Below, in pieces: positions 1 to 6,313 of a DNA stretch of 7,636 nt. A program made the translations under genes and the position numbers. Numbering within the stretch: the first letter of the stretch is position 1; each line of letters opens with the position of its first letter. Under the pieces are notes generated by a model that was given only the letters and a program-made list of their open reading frames with translations, was not told the origin of the DNA and searched no databases. The DNA is taken from the NCBI RefSeq assembly GCF_021044795.1, contig NZ_JAJNOP010000056.1. One strand, 5' to 3'. Origin of the DNA: Acidaminococcus hominis (GTDB lineage Bacteria > Bacillota > Negativicutes > Acidaminococcales > Acidaminococcaceae).

Positions 1-2
1 TC

Positions 3-110
3 GATATTCAGCATTACCATCTATACGAAACGGCACTGTCTAGAGATTGCGACAGTGGGATGTTGCTAGACATAAAAGAAGGATGGCAGAAATCTGCCAT
101 CCCACAATAA
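3..110 (+). other. Open reading frame entering from the left edge (possible 3' end of an upstream gene)
   Basis: One + strand frame is open from the first complete codon at position 3 to a TAA at 108-110, giving 35 residues, starting DIQHYHLYETALSRD and ending SAIPQ. The other two + frames close at 41-43 and 67-69. I do not recognise the peptide. It contains no His-Xaa-Ser repeat, so it does not look like the repeat region of an HxsA precursor. An open run of 35 codons is easily reached by chance, and the end of the frame lies under a hairpin (81-102). It may be the tail of a gene in the same operon as hxsD, or untranslated leader. Confidence 0.2.
34..105 (+). promoter_or_regulatory. Set of overlapping inverted repeats upstream of hxsD (possible attenuator or leader structure)
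   Basis: Three perfect pairings are visible. CACTGTC (34-40) pairs with GACAGTG (51-57). GTGGGATG (55-62) pairs with CATCCCAC (98-105). GGATGGCAGA (81-90) pairs with TCTGCCATCC (93-102), best drawn as a 9-bp stem with a 4-base loop. The second pairing shares bases with both others, so it excludes them: the RNA could switch between two local hairpins and one long-range stem. No T-run follows on the + strand (CACAATAAAAC), so this is not a standard terminator for + transcription. On the minus strand the 81-102 hairpin is followed by TTCTTTTATG, which looks more terminator-like. A regulatory role is inference. Confidence 0.4.
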
Positions 111-127
111 AACGTGAAGAGCCTATT

Positions 128-133
128 AGGTGA
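128..133 (+). promoter_or_regulatory. Ribosome binding site that decides the hxsD start
   Basis: AGGTGA lies 4 bases before the ATG at 138. The earlier in-frame GTG at 114 has only CACAATAAAAC before it, with no Shine-Dalgarno match, so 138 is the better start. Confidence 0.6.
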
Positions 134-137
134 AAAC

Positions 138-458
138 ATGGAAAATTATAAGAAAATAAATGGCGGATTTCAGATTATATTAAGCAAGAAACTTTTTGAA
201 AGAGAAACTATTTTTAGTATAGCATATAAATATAATAAGAAATTTTTTATAACATTCAATCCCATTGGAGAGGATGAAATATCTTTTGTTGTAAAAAATA
301 AAGGTGAAGGTATGGAGCCGCTGCCAAGAGATCTTGAAAATATTATGGCTGATTTTATTGATGAACAACTGCGGATTGATATTTTAAGAAGGACACAATC
401 TATTAGAAATCAGATATACGAAAAAGCCTTTTTTCCGTTGAGGACTATAAATAAATGA
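138..458 (+). CDS. hxsD: His-Xaa-Ser system protein HxsD
   Basis: This is a small accessory protein of the Hxs peptide-modification system, 106 residues from the chosen ATG. Its biochemical role is not established; it always travels with the two radical SAM maturases, so a substrate-binding or scaffold role is plausible (inference). The family hallmark is the C-terminal block containing an LLNDYxLRE-like motif followed by an iR....AF segment. Here it reads as FIDEQLR (73-79), then IRNQIYEKAFF (89-99). The N-terminal half (about 10-55) looks like alternating beta strands. An in-frame GTG at 114 would add 8 residues but lacks a ribosome binding site. The stop overlaps the hxsB start (ATGA), implying translational coupling. 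No Cys, signal peptide or membrane segment is seen. Base composition is strongly AT-rich, like the next two genes. Assignment rests on the C-terminal motif plus neighbours. Confidence 0.85.
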   Translation: MENYKKINGGFQIILSKKLFERETIFSIAYKYNKKFFITFNPIGEDEISFVVKNKGEGMEPLPRDLENIMADFIDEQLRIDILRRTQSIRNQIYEKAFFPLRTINK

Positions 459-1912
459 ATATACAAGAATACCCGTTTTATTTTGATCATTATGGAGAGG
501 ATTTTATAGTTGTAAATCTTGTAGGAGAAGCAGTATTTCTCTCATATAACGATTTTGCATGTTTGGCAGCACAGCAGTATGAAAAACTCACAATAAGTGC
601 AAAAGAAAAATTATATACACACCACATCCTTGGAAATTGTGAAGATAGTGAAACTATAGAAATGTTATTAGCAACAAAGTTGAGAAGTAGAAAAAGCTAC
701 CTTAATTATTTTACTTCCTTACATATGGTAGTTCTTACTTTGAGATGTAACTGCTTATGTGATTATTGCCATGCAAGTTCACAAGGAATATCTTGCAAAA
801 ACACTGATATGTCACTTGAAATTGCTGACAAGACATTAGATATTATTTTACAATCTCCTTCTGATGATATAAAAATAGAATTTCAAGGAGGTGAGCCCTC
901 ATTAAATTGGCCTGTATTGGAATTCTTTGTAATAGAAGGTGAAAAAAGAGTTAAAAAGCTGCCTTCTAAACGTCTCACTTTTGTAATTTGTACTAATTTA
1001 TTTGAAATAACGGATGCTCAATTAGAGTTTTTAAATCGACATCATGTCGGTATTTCTACATCATGCGATGGGCCTAAAGAATTATATGACTTGCATAGAA
1101 AAGGAAGAAATGGAAAAAGTGCTTATGATTGTTTTACAAGTAATTTGAGTAGAGCAAGAGAAATAATGAAGGGTTCTGCTGTAAATGCATTGTTAACCGT
1201 TTCAAAAGATAACATCGATTGTTTGGAGAGAGTAATTGATTATTATGTACAGCATGACTTTGGTAATATATTTATCAGGGCGCTTAATCCATATGGATAC
1301 GCAGTAAAAAATAAAAATGATTTAGGATATTCTACGAATAAGTTTTTAGAAAAATATAGGCAGGCTCTTCATTACATCATAGAACTCAATAAAAAGGGGA
1401 TATTTTTTATAGAATCCTATGCAGCTTTACTGTTTCAACGCATTATGACTCCTTTTTCTACCGGATTTGTTGATTTGCAATCTCCGGCAGGAGCAGGTAT
1501 TTCTGGAGCAATATATTATTATAATGGTGATGTATATCCCACTGATGAAGCTAGAATGTTAGCAACAATGGGAGACACCAGTTTTAAAATGGGAAATGTA
1601 TGTGAAGATGCGTATTTAGATATTTTTAATTCCTCCATGATAAAAGAGTTGGTTTTAAATAGTTGCGTTGAATGCATGCCAGGATGTTGGACATGTGCCT
1701 ATCAGCAATACTGTGGTGCTGATCCAATTAGAAATTTTGTTGAATCAGGGGATTTATTAGGCAAGCGGTATATAAGTCAATTTTGTGAAAAAAATAAGGG
1801 AATGATAAAAGTAATTTTGGATTTAATTAAAGAAAATGATCCCAAAACAATTGCAGTATTATGGTCTTGGGTATTTAGAAGACCTATGGAGGAATGGCAA
1901 TGTGGCAAATAA
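455..1912 (+). CDS. hxsB: His-Xaa-Ser system radical SAM maturase HxsB
   Basis: This is a radical SAM enzyme, 485 residues, one of the pair thought to modify the His-Xaa-Ser repeat peptide; the exact chemistry is not visible from sequence. Residues 1-85 form an N-terminal region unique to the family. The CxxxCxxC motif for the SAM-binding [4Fe-4S] cluster is C98, C102, C105 (CNCLCDYCH). The GGEP SAM-contact motif is at 145-148. The segment GDVYPTDEARMLATMGD (358-374) is typical of HxsB. A C-terminal SPASM-like cluster follows: C404, C407, C411, C414, C420 and C444, presumably ligating auxiliary Fe-S clusters. The protein is cytoplasmic, with no signal peptide. The start overlaps the hxsD stop (ATGA), with GAGG at 440-443 as ribosome binding site. 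The 3' end overlaps hxsC by 13 bases. All motifs are intact, so it looks functional. A SPASM radical SAM protein for another peptide is the alternative, but HxsD and HxsC beside it settle the call. Confidence 0.9.
   Translation: MNIQEYPFYFDHYGEDFIVVNLVGEAVFLSYNDFACLAAQQYEKLTISAKEKLYTHHILGNCEDSETIEMLLATKLRSRKSYLNYFTSLHMVVLTLRCNCLCDYCHASSQGISCKNTDMSLEIADKTLDIILQSPSDDIKIEFQGGEPSLNWPVLEFFVIEGEKRVKKLPSKRLTFVICTNLFEITDAQLEFLNRHHVGISTSCDGPKELYDLHRKGRNGKSAYDCFTSNLSRAREIMKGSAVNALLTVSKDNIDCLERVIDYYVQHDFGNIFIRALNPYGYAVKNKNDLGYSTNKFLEKYRQALHYIIELNKKGIFFIESYAALLFQRIMTPFSTGFVDLQSPAGAGISGAIYYYNGDVYPTDEARMLATMGDTSFKMGNVCEDAYLDIFNSSMIKELVLNSCVECMPGCWTCAYQQYCGADPIRNFVESGDLLGKRYISQFCEKNKGMIKVILDLIKENDPKTIAVLWSWVFRRPMEEWQCGK
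1888..1892 (+). promoter_or_regulatory. Ribosome binding site that decides the hxsC start
   Basis: GGAGG lies inside the end of hxsB. It is 7 bases before the ATG at 1900 but only 1 base before the ATG at 1894, so 1900 is the likely start. Confidence 0.65.
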
Positions 1913-3009
1913 AGGGTATAGCTAAAAATATTACTAATCCCATTATTGCTTCGTATTCACATAAGTCTAATATATTGAATTGGATTAAGCCTAAGTATAT
2001 TAAAGAAACAAAAAAAATAAATGAAGTATACAGGTTTGCTAGTATATCTATGCTTGAACATGTAAATACACCATATCCAATTATCTATAATTTACCGGAA
2101 GAAGGAATGTTGGATATTAATGATGGAGATATATTAAAATTATGCCCTGATGGTACAGTGAAACGTGTATTTAATGCTAGTTCGACACAAAATGTACTGT
2201 TTGTAACTGAAGCATGTAATTCTCAATGTATTATGTGCCCACAACCTCAAACCCCGCTTGATTACTCCGATGAGGTCCTTGAAATTTTATCATGCATTCC
2301 TAAAAAAAGCTTGAGAGAAATATGTATTTCTGGTGGGGAACCTACTGTAGGAATTAAGATATTTGAAATTATGGAGACCTTGAAAAGATACACCTATGTA
2401 GAACCAATTATTTTGACCAATGGGAGAAAATTTAATAATAAGTCTTTTACCCAAAGTTTTATAGATAGGGCTCCTTTTAATACTGTATATGCGATTCCAT
2501 TGTATTCTTCTATTCCAGAAGTACATGATAGAATCGTAGGGGTATCAGGTGCTTTTAGAGAAACTATAAACGGAATATATAATTTATCTGCATTTAGAGT
2601 TCCTATAGAAATTAGAATCGTCCTCACTAGTAAAAATGTGTTTAATTTAACTGAATTGGCAAATTTTATTGGGTGGAATTTACCAATGGCTGTGCATGTG
2701 GCATTAATGGGGATGGAAGTGTGTGGAAGAGCATACGACAATATAGAGGATGTATGGATCGAACCAAAATCATATATGCAAGAATTAATTGAAGCAACCA
2801 AAATATTGGATTATCGGGATATACCTGTATCAATTTACAATCTTCCTTTATGCCTATTACCTTACGAAATAAGAAAATATAGTACTTTTAGTATATCTCA
2901 GTGGAAACAAGGCTTTATTCCTGAATGTCAATCATGTACTATGAGAGATGAATGTAACGGAATTTTTACTAGTTCAAAAAAAATTCCAGATGGAATACAT
3001 GCAATTTAA
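1900..3009 (+). CDS. hxsC: His-Xaa-Ser system radical SAM maturase HxsC
   Basis: This is the second radical SAM enzyme of the Hxs pair, 369 residues from the chosen ATG (371 from the ATG at 1894). The radical SAM motif is C106, C110, C113 (CNSQCIMCPQP, characteristic of HxsC), preceded by strand NVLFVTEA. GGEP is at 145-148, and HDRIVG (209-214) follows the barrel core. The C-terminus has C318 (NLPLCLLP), a SISQWK segment, then C343, C346 and C352 in C-x2-C-x5-C spacing (ECQSCTMRDECNGIF), a likely auxiliary cluster site. The N-terminal about 95 residues precede the barrel. The gene overlaps hxsB by 13 bases, so the two are translated together and probably act on the same peptide. No precursor gene follows; the next + strand gene is over 1.3 kb away and unrelated. 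All key residues are present. Confidence 0.9.
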   Translation: MWQIKGIAKNITNPIIASYSHKSNILNWIKPKYIKETKKINEVYRFASISMLEHVNTPYPIIYNLPEEGMLDINDGDILKLCPDGTVKRVFNASSTQNVLFVTEACNSQCIMCPQPQTPLDYSDEVLEILSCIPKKSLREICISGGEPTVGIKIFEIMETLKRYTYVEPIILTNGRKFNNKSFTQSFIDRAPFNTVYAIPLYSSIPEVHDRIVGVSGAFRETINGIYNLSAFRVPIEIRIVLTSKNVFNLTELANFIGWNLPMAVHVALMGMEVCGRAYDNIEDVWIEPKSYMQELIEATKILDYRDIPVSIYNLPLCLLPYEIRKYSTFSISQWKQGFIPECQSCTMRDECNGIFTSSKKIPDGIHAI

Positions 3010-3160
3010 GATAAGTACAATATATACCAAGGATTCTACTTGAAGTAAACGCAATTATAGTCTTTTCGTCTATTATATTTGAAAGTTGTTCTTATTCTTC
3101 TTCCTGAGTACAACAAAAAATCAGGGGAAAGAACCGGCGCTAGACCGTGGAGCAATTCAC
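3010..3160. other. AT-rich to GC-rich transition, no gene seen
   Basis: Between hxsC and the terminator I see no supported gene. The first 100 or so bases are AT-rich like the hxs genes. Around 3120-3150 the sequence turns GC-rich (GAACCGGCGCTAGACCGTGG), matching the right-hand genes. This is the likely neighbourhood of the right end of the acquired segment, although no clear attachment site or target duplication is visible. Confidence 0.4.
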
Positions 3161-3217
3161 AAAATTGAAATCTCCTGCCCAAAATCTGTATGATCTTGAG
3201 CAGGAGATTTCAATTTT
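3161..3217. terminator. Perfect 18-bp inverted repeat, probable bidirectional terminator
   Basis: AAAATTGAAATCTCCTGC (3161-3178) is exactly complementary to 3200-3217, with a 21-base loop. Reading +, the stem ends in TTTT followed by ACTTATTT. Reading -, it ends in TTTT followed by GTGAATTG. It lies 6 bases past the stop of the minus-strand regulator gene and about 150 bases past hxsC, so it can stop both convergent transcripts. Its distance favours the regulator as main user. Confidence 0.8.
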
Positions 3218-3223
3218 ACTTAT

Positions 3224-4216
3224 TTAGTCCCGATACAGATGCAGCAGCAGCCGGCCCAGCTCCCGCATTTCGTCCCGGACTTTTTCCGGTCCGGTGATGA
3301 CTACGCCGTCCTTCAGGGCTGTAATCCAGCCCAGGAATTGGGGACTGACGGCCACTTCTACGGTGGTCGTTACGTGATCCGGTCCATCGGGGATAATCAT
3401 TACGTCCTGGCCAAACCGGTCGATGAGTACGCCTACCAGGCCGTTTTTGGCCCGCAGGTCAACCTTCACGGTTTCTCCGTTGAACATGCCAAAATGCATA
3501 TTTGCGTAGCGGGCCAGGTCCAATTTCTCAAATTCTTCCTGGCCTTCCCGGGGTTCTTCCAGCTGGACCAGGTCCTTGATCTTGTCCACCCGGTAGTGTT
3601 TGATGCAGTCGTCGATGGGTTCGTAGGCCACCAGGTAGTAGTTGTCGTCGTTTAAGACCATGGCCCAGGGGCTGACCAGGAAGCGGCGGCCGTGGTTACG
3701 GGCCACCAGGGTTTTGTGGATGTTCCATTTCATATAATGGAAGGAAACCTGGACTCCGCTGTTGATGGCCTGGTGCAGCCGGTCGATGGTATAGTAGACG
3801 CTGCGGTTGATGGTTTTGGTCCGCCCGGTAATCAGTACCTGGCGCCGCAGGTTTCTGGCCATGGGCTTGCTGGCCAGCCGTTCCAGCTTGGCAATGAGTT
3901 CCTTGGACTTGGTATCGGAAATGAACTTGGCCGATTGGACAGAGTCGATGAGCATTTTCAGTTCCGGCAGTTCAAATTGGGGATTGATCAGCCGGTAGGT
4001 GTAGCGGATGCCTTCCTTGCTGGCTGCAATATCAAGACCAAAGGCCCGGAGCTCTTCGAAATCCTGGTACAGGGTCTTCCGGTCCACATGGATTTCCTGT
4101 TTGGCCAAAAATGCAGTAATGTCTGCCAGGGTTACCCCATGGTCGGCATCTGTTTCCTGGGTGAAATATTGATATAAAAGAAGAAGTTTGAGCTTTTGGT
4201 TAACGCCCTTGGTCAT
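3224..4216 (-). CDS. WYL-domain helix-turn-helix transcriptional regulator (YafY/DeoR-like)
   Basis: This is a cytoplasmic DNA-binding regulator, 330 residues. The N-terminal winged HTH spans about 7-75 (QKLKLLLLYQYF, then VTLADITAFLA, then DRKTLYQDFEELRAFG, the recognition region). A helical linker (about 82-135) leads to the WYL domain (about 140-215), with VSPWAMVLNDDNYYLVAYE as the signature strand and HYRVDKI after it; the WYL tripeptide reads YYL. The C-terminal WCX-type extension is about 245-325. The WYL fold senses ligands, often nucleotides or nucleic acid; the ligand here is unknown. I chose the ATG at 4216 because AGGAGG lies 8 bases upstream and the protein then begins at the normal HTH. 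An open extension to 4570 would run antisense into pgi and is not credible. It is divergent from pgi, so self-regulation and control of pgi-bcp-yaaA are both possible, but unproven. Confidence 0.88.
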   Translation of the reverse strand: MTKGVNQKLKLLLLYQYFTQETDADHGVTLADITAFLAKQEIHVDRKTLYQDFEELRAFGLDIAASKEGIRYTYRLINPQFELPELKMLIDSVQSAKFISDTKSKELIAKLERLASKPMARNLRRQVLITGRTKTINRSVYYTIDRLHQAINSGVQVSFHYMKWNIHKTLVARNHGRRFLVSPWAMVLNDDNYYLVAYEPIDDCIKHYRVDKIKDLVQLEEPREGQEEFEKLDLARYANMHFGMFNGETVKVDLRAKNGLVGVLIDRFGQDVMIIPDGPDHVTTTVEVAVSPQFLGWITALKDGVVITGPEKVRDEMRELGRLLLHLYRD

Positions 4217-4224
4217 AATCGCTG

Positions 4225-4230
4225 CCTCCT
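4225..4230 (-). promoter_or_regulatory. Ribosome binding site that decides the WYL regulator start
   Basis: On the minus strand, AGGAGG lies 8 bases before the ATG at 4216. It rules in the 330-residue form over the 448-residue extension. Confidence 0.8.
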
Positions 4231-4248
4231 GTTTAAATATCTGAAAAA

Positions 4249-4254
4249 AGCATA
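4249..4254 (-). promoter_or_regulatory. Possible extended -10 promoter for the WYL regulator
   Basis: On the minus strand the sequence reads ATGGTATGCT, an extended -10 (TGG then TATGCT), about 33 bases before the ATG. No good -35 is found at 17-18 bases. The 12-bp palindrome at 4260-4271 lies just upstream, where a bound protein would cover the promoter. Confidence 0.35.
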
Positions 4255-4259
4255 CCATA

Positions 4260-4271
4260 TTTTGGCCAAAA
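4260..4271. promoter_or_regulatory. 12-bp perfect palindrome in the divergent spacer, candidate operator
   Basis: TTTTGGCCAAAA is fully self-complementary. It is upstream of both the regulator's -10 and the pgi promoter. Ten of its bases (TTTGGCCAAA) recur at 4100-4109 inside the regulator gene, centred 161 bp away. The likely binder, if any, would be the divergent WYL regulator; this is inference from position. Confidence 0.35.
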
Positions 4272-4316
4272 CGGGTATCCATTTTTTTTATTTTTCCGGG
4301 ATTCATGAGGAAATTT

Positions 4317-4345
4317 TTGCCCATAGAGTAAGAACATGGTATCAT
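4317..4345 (+). promoter_or_regulatory. Probable sigma-70-type promoter of pgi-bcp-yaaA
   Basis: TTGCCC (4317-4322) and TATCAT (4340-4345) are spaced by 17 bases, and TGG before the -10 gives an extended -10. TATAAA at 4346-4351 is an alternative -10. The start codon at 4392 leaves a leader of about 40 bases. Confidence 0.5.
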
Positions 4346-4378
4346 TATAAATATAGCAAAGTATTTTTCCAGAGAGAT

Positions 4379-4382
4379 GGAG
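4379..4382 (+). promoter_or_regulatory. Ribosome binding site that decides the pgi start
   Basis: GGAG lies 9 bases before the ATG at 4392. The in-frame ATG at 4377 overlaps this site and has only a weak AGAG immediately before it, so 4392 is preferred. Confidence 0.55.
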
Positions 4383-4391
4383 CGAACCACT

Positions 4392-5840
4392 ATGGAACTA
4401 CGAAAAAGCATCACCCTGCCTTCCGGCTTTTGCCTGGATTTCACCAATATGCTGGGACCAGAGCAGGTGACGGACAAAGAACTGGACCAATTACAAAATA
4501 AAATCACGGCGGCAGCCCAGGGCCTGCGGCTGATCCGGGAAACCGGGCAGGCGGTGCACCATCTGTCCAAGGACGGTACCCCGGAACCGGTGTATTTTAC
4601 CCGGCTGCCCTATCTCCAAAAAGGCTACCCCAATACCCAGGAGCTGCTCCAGGAGCTGACGGACTTTGGCCAGAAGGTACGCAGCAAGTACGATGCGGTG
4701 GTCTTCTGCGGGGTAGGGGGCTCCTACCTGGGGGGCAAGGTGCTCTACGACTGCTTCACCAGTGAATACTGGGCCCGGGAAGACGGGCTGCGGATGCCCC
4801 GGATTTTCTTTAGCGGCAACAACCTGGACGCAGAGGACCTGGATTCTGTGATGAACCAGCTGCTCCTTCAGGCCCAGCAGGTACGCAATGGCGAGCGCCG
4901 GCCTTTGCAGGTGCTTTTGGTGCCCATTTCCAAATCCGGCACCACCCTGGAACCCACCACGGCCTTCCTGTATTTCTATGATACCCTGGAAAAGCAGCGG
5001 ACCTTGTTCCGCATGGGGGTGGCGGTGGTCACGGACAAGACCCTGGAACAGGGGCCGCTCAACCGTCTGGCCCGGAAGTACGGCTGGCCGATTTTCGACG
5101 TGCCGGTGGGCATTGGCGGCCGCTTCAGCGTGCTGTCCACCCCGGGACTGATTGTGGCTGCGGTACTGGGCATGCACCTGGAAGAACTTCTCCAGGGGGC
5201 CCGGGATATGGACCAATGGTGCCAAAGCGAAAAGCCCCAGGAAAACCCGGCCTTCTATAATGCGGTGCTGAAATATGCTGCGGCCCAGTTCCACGGCTGC
5301 CATATTGAAATTATGATGCCCTACGCCATGCGGCTGAAGGCCCTGGGGGAATGGTATGTGCAGCTTTTGGCAGAATCCCTGGGCAAGCGTCTGGACCGGA
5401 AGGGGAACCCGGTGTTCTACGGCCGCACGCCGGTGGTGGCCATTGGCACCACGGATATGCACGCCCAGACCCAGCTCCACCAGGACGGCCGCCGGGACAA
5501 GGTGGTCCAATTCCTGTTCATCAACGATATGAAAAACAAGGTGTTCATCCACAACTCCTTCCCGGAAATCGATGGCTACCAGCGGTACGAGGGAATGGAC
5601 GTGGGCCGGGCCCTGCAGATTGCCCTGGAAGCCAACGAGGAAGCCCTGGCCGGTGACCACCGGCTCAGTGCCCGCTACAATCTGCCTTACATGAACGAAT
5701 ATTTTCTGGGCCAGCTGTTCTTCTTCCTGATGCTGAGCATCGCCTACGAAGGGGAACTGGCCGATGTGGACGCCTACGATCAGCCAGGCGTGGAAATCTA
5801 CAAGCGCATTATGCGCAATAAAATGGCGGACAACGCCTAA
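4392..5840 (+). CDS. pgi: Glucose-6-phosphate isomerase
   Basis: This enzyme interconverts glucose 6-phosphate and fructose 6-phosphate in glycolysis and gluconeogenesis, in the cytoplasm. It is 482 residues from the chosen ATG, within the usual bacterial range. Two SIS folds are evident: GVGGSYLGG (107-115) starts the first sugar-phosphate loop and SKSGTT (180-185) binds phosphate. Both classical PGI signatures are present: VGIGGRFSVLSTPGL (239-253, with conserved R244) and ADVDAYDQPGVEIYK (457-471). By family analogy the catalytic residues are E328 (in LLAESLGK), H357 (in TTDMHAQTQ) and K471. Nothing appears broken. It is the first gene of an operon: bcp follows after a 20-base gap and yaaA overlaps bcp. 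It is divergent from the WYL regulator. Base use is GC-rich, in sharp contrast to the hxs genes. Confidence 0.95.
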   Translation: MELRKSITLPSGFCLDFTNMLGPEQVTDKELDQLQNKITAAAQGLRLIRETGQAVHHLSKDGTPEPVYFTRLPYLQKGYPNTQELLQELTDFGQKVRSKYDAVVFCGVGGSYLGGKVLYDCFTSEYWAREDGLRMPRIFFSGNNLDAEDLDSVMNQLLLQAQQVRNGERRPLQVLLVPISKSGTTLEPTTAFLYFYDTLEKQRTLFRMGVAVVTDKTLEQGPLNRLARKYGWPIFDVPVGIGGRFSVLSTPGLIVAAVLGMHLEELLQGARDMDQWCQSEKPQENPAFYNAVLKYAAAQFHGCHIEIMMPYAMRLKALGEWYVQLLAESLGKRLDRKGNPVFYGRTPVVAIGTTDMHAQTQLHQDGRRDKVVQFLFINDMKNKVFIHNSFPEIDGYQRYEGMDVGRALQIALEANEEALAGDHRLSARYNLPYMNEYFLGQLFFFLMLSIAYEGELADVDAYDQPGVEIYKRIMRNKMADNA

Positions 5841-5860
5841 GAACCCAAGGAGGGATAGCT

Positions 5861-6313
5861 ATGCTGGAAGTTGGAACCCAGGCTCCGGATTTTACCCTGC
5901 CGGACCAGGACGGACAAATGCATTCTCTGAAAGAGTATCGGGGCCAAAAAGTGGTGCTGTATTTTTATCCCAAGGACAATACGCCGGGGTGCAGCCGTCA
6001 GGCCAGCGGCTTTGGGGAGCTGTATCCCCAGTTTACCGAAAAGGGCGCCGTGGTGCTGGGGGTCAGCAAGGACAGCGTGGCCTCCCACAAAAAGTTCCAG
6101 GAGAAATACAACCTGCCCTTTACCCTGCTGTCGGACCCGGAAAAGACGGTGATCCAGGCCTACGACGTGTGGAAGGAAAAGAAACTGTACGGCAAGGTTT
6201 CCATGGGTGTGGTGCGCTCCACCTATCTCATTGACGAAAACGGCATCATTACCCGGGCCCTGGACAAGGTGAAACCCGGTGATAACCCGGCCCAGATGCT
6301 GGCCGAACTGTAA
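5861..6313 (+). CDS. bcp: Bcp/PrxQ-type thioredoxin-dependent peroxiredoxin
   Basis: This is a thiol peroxidase that reduces hydrogen peroxide and organic hydroperoxides in the cytoplasm; 150 residues, normal for the family. It has a thioredoxin fold of the AhpC/TSA class: APDFTLPDQDG (8-18), then the active-site loop YPKDNTPGC (36-44) with peroxidatic C44 and the conserved T41 and P42, then the STYLIDENG strand (120-128). Many family members have a resolving Cys five residues after the peroxidatic one; here that position is S49 and C44 is the only Cys in the protein. It would thus act as a one-Cys enzyme needing an external thiol. AAGGAGG (5847-5853) gives a strong ribosome binding site 7 bases before the ATG. 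The TAA shares its last base with the yaaA ATG (TAATG). Confidence 0.9.
   Translation: MLEVGTQAPDFTLPDQDGQMHSLKEYRGQKVVLYFYPKDNTPGCSRQASGFGELYPQFTEKGAVVLGVSKDSVASHKKFQEKYNLPFTLLSDPEKTVIQAYDVWKEKKLYGKVSMGVVRSTYLIDENGIITRALDKVKPGDNPAQMLAEL

Noticed and set aside
2290..2801. Minus-strand open frames inside hxsC
   Set aside because: They overlap the conserved radical SAM core on the opposite strand and have no supporting motif.
3147..3227. Short GTG-started frame of 26 codons after hxsC as a possible precursor peptide
   Set aside because: It has no ribosome binding site and no His-Xaa-Ser pattern, and most of it is formed by the terminator hairpin.
3239..4177. Two + strand open frames opposite the WYL regulator
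   Set aside because: They are antisense shadows without ribosome binding sites or domain features, while the regulator on the other strand is clear.
4217..4570. N-terminal extension of the WYL regulator to a 448-residue protein
   Set aside because: It would run antisense into the pgi coding region, the added residues look non-protein-like, and AGGAGG is placed ideally for the ATG at 4216.
4491..5660. Long minus-strand open frame (389 codons) opposite pgi
   Set aside because: It is a GC-rich shadow of pgi, with low-complexity His/Pro/Gly-rich translation and no recognisable domain.
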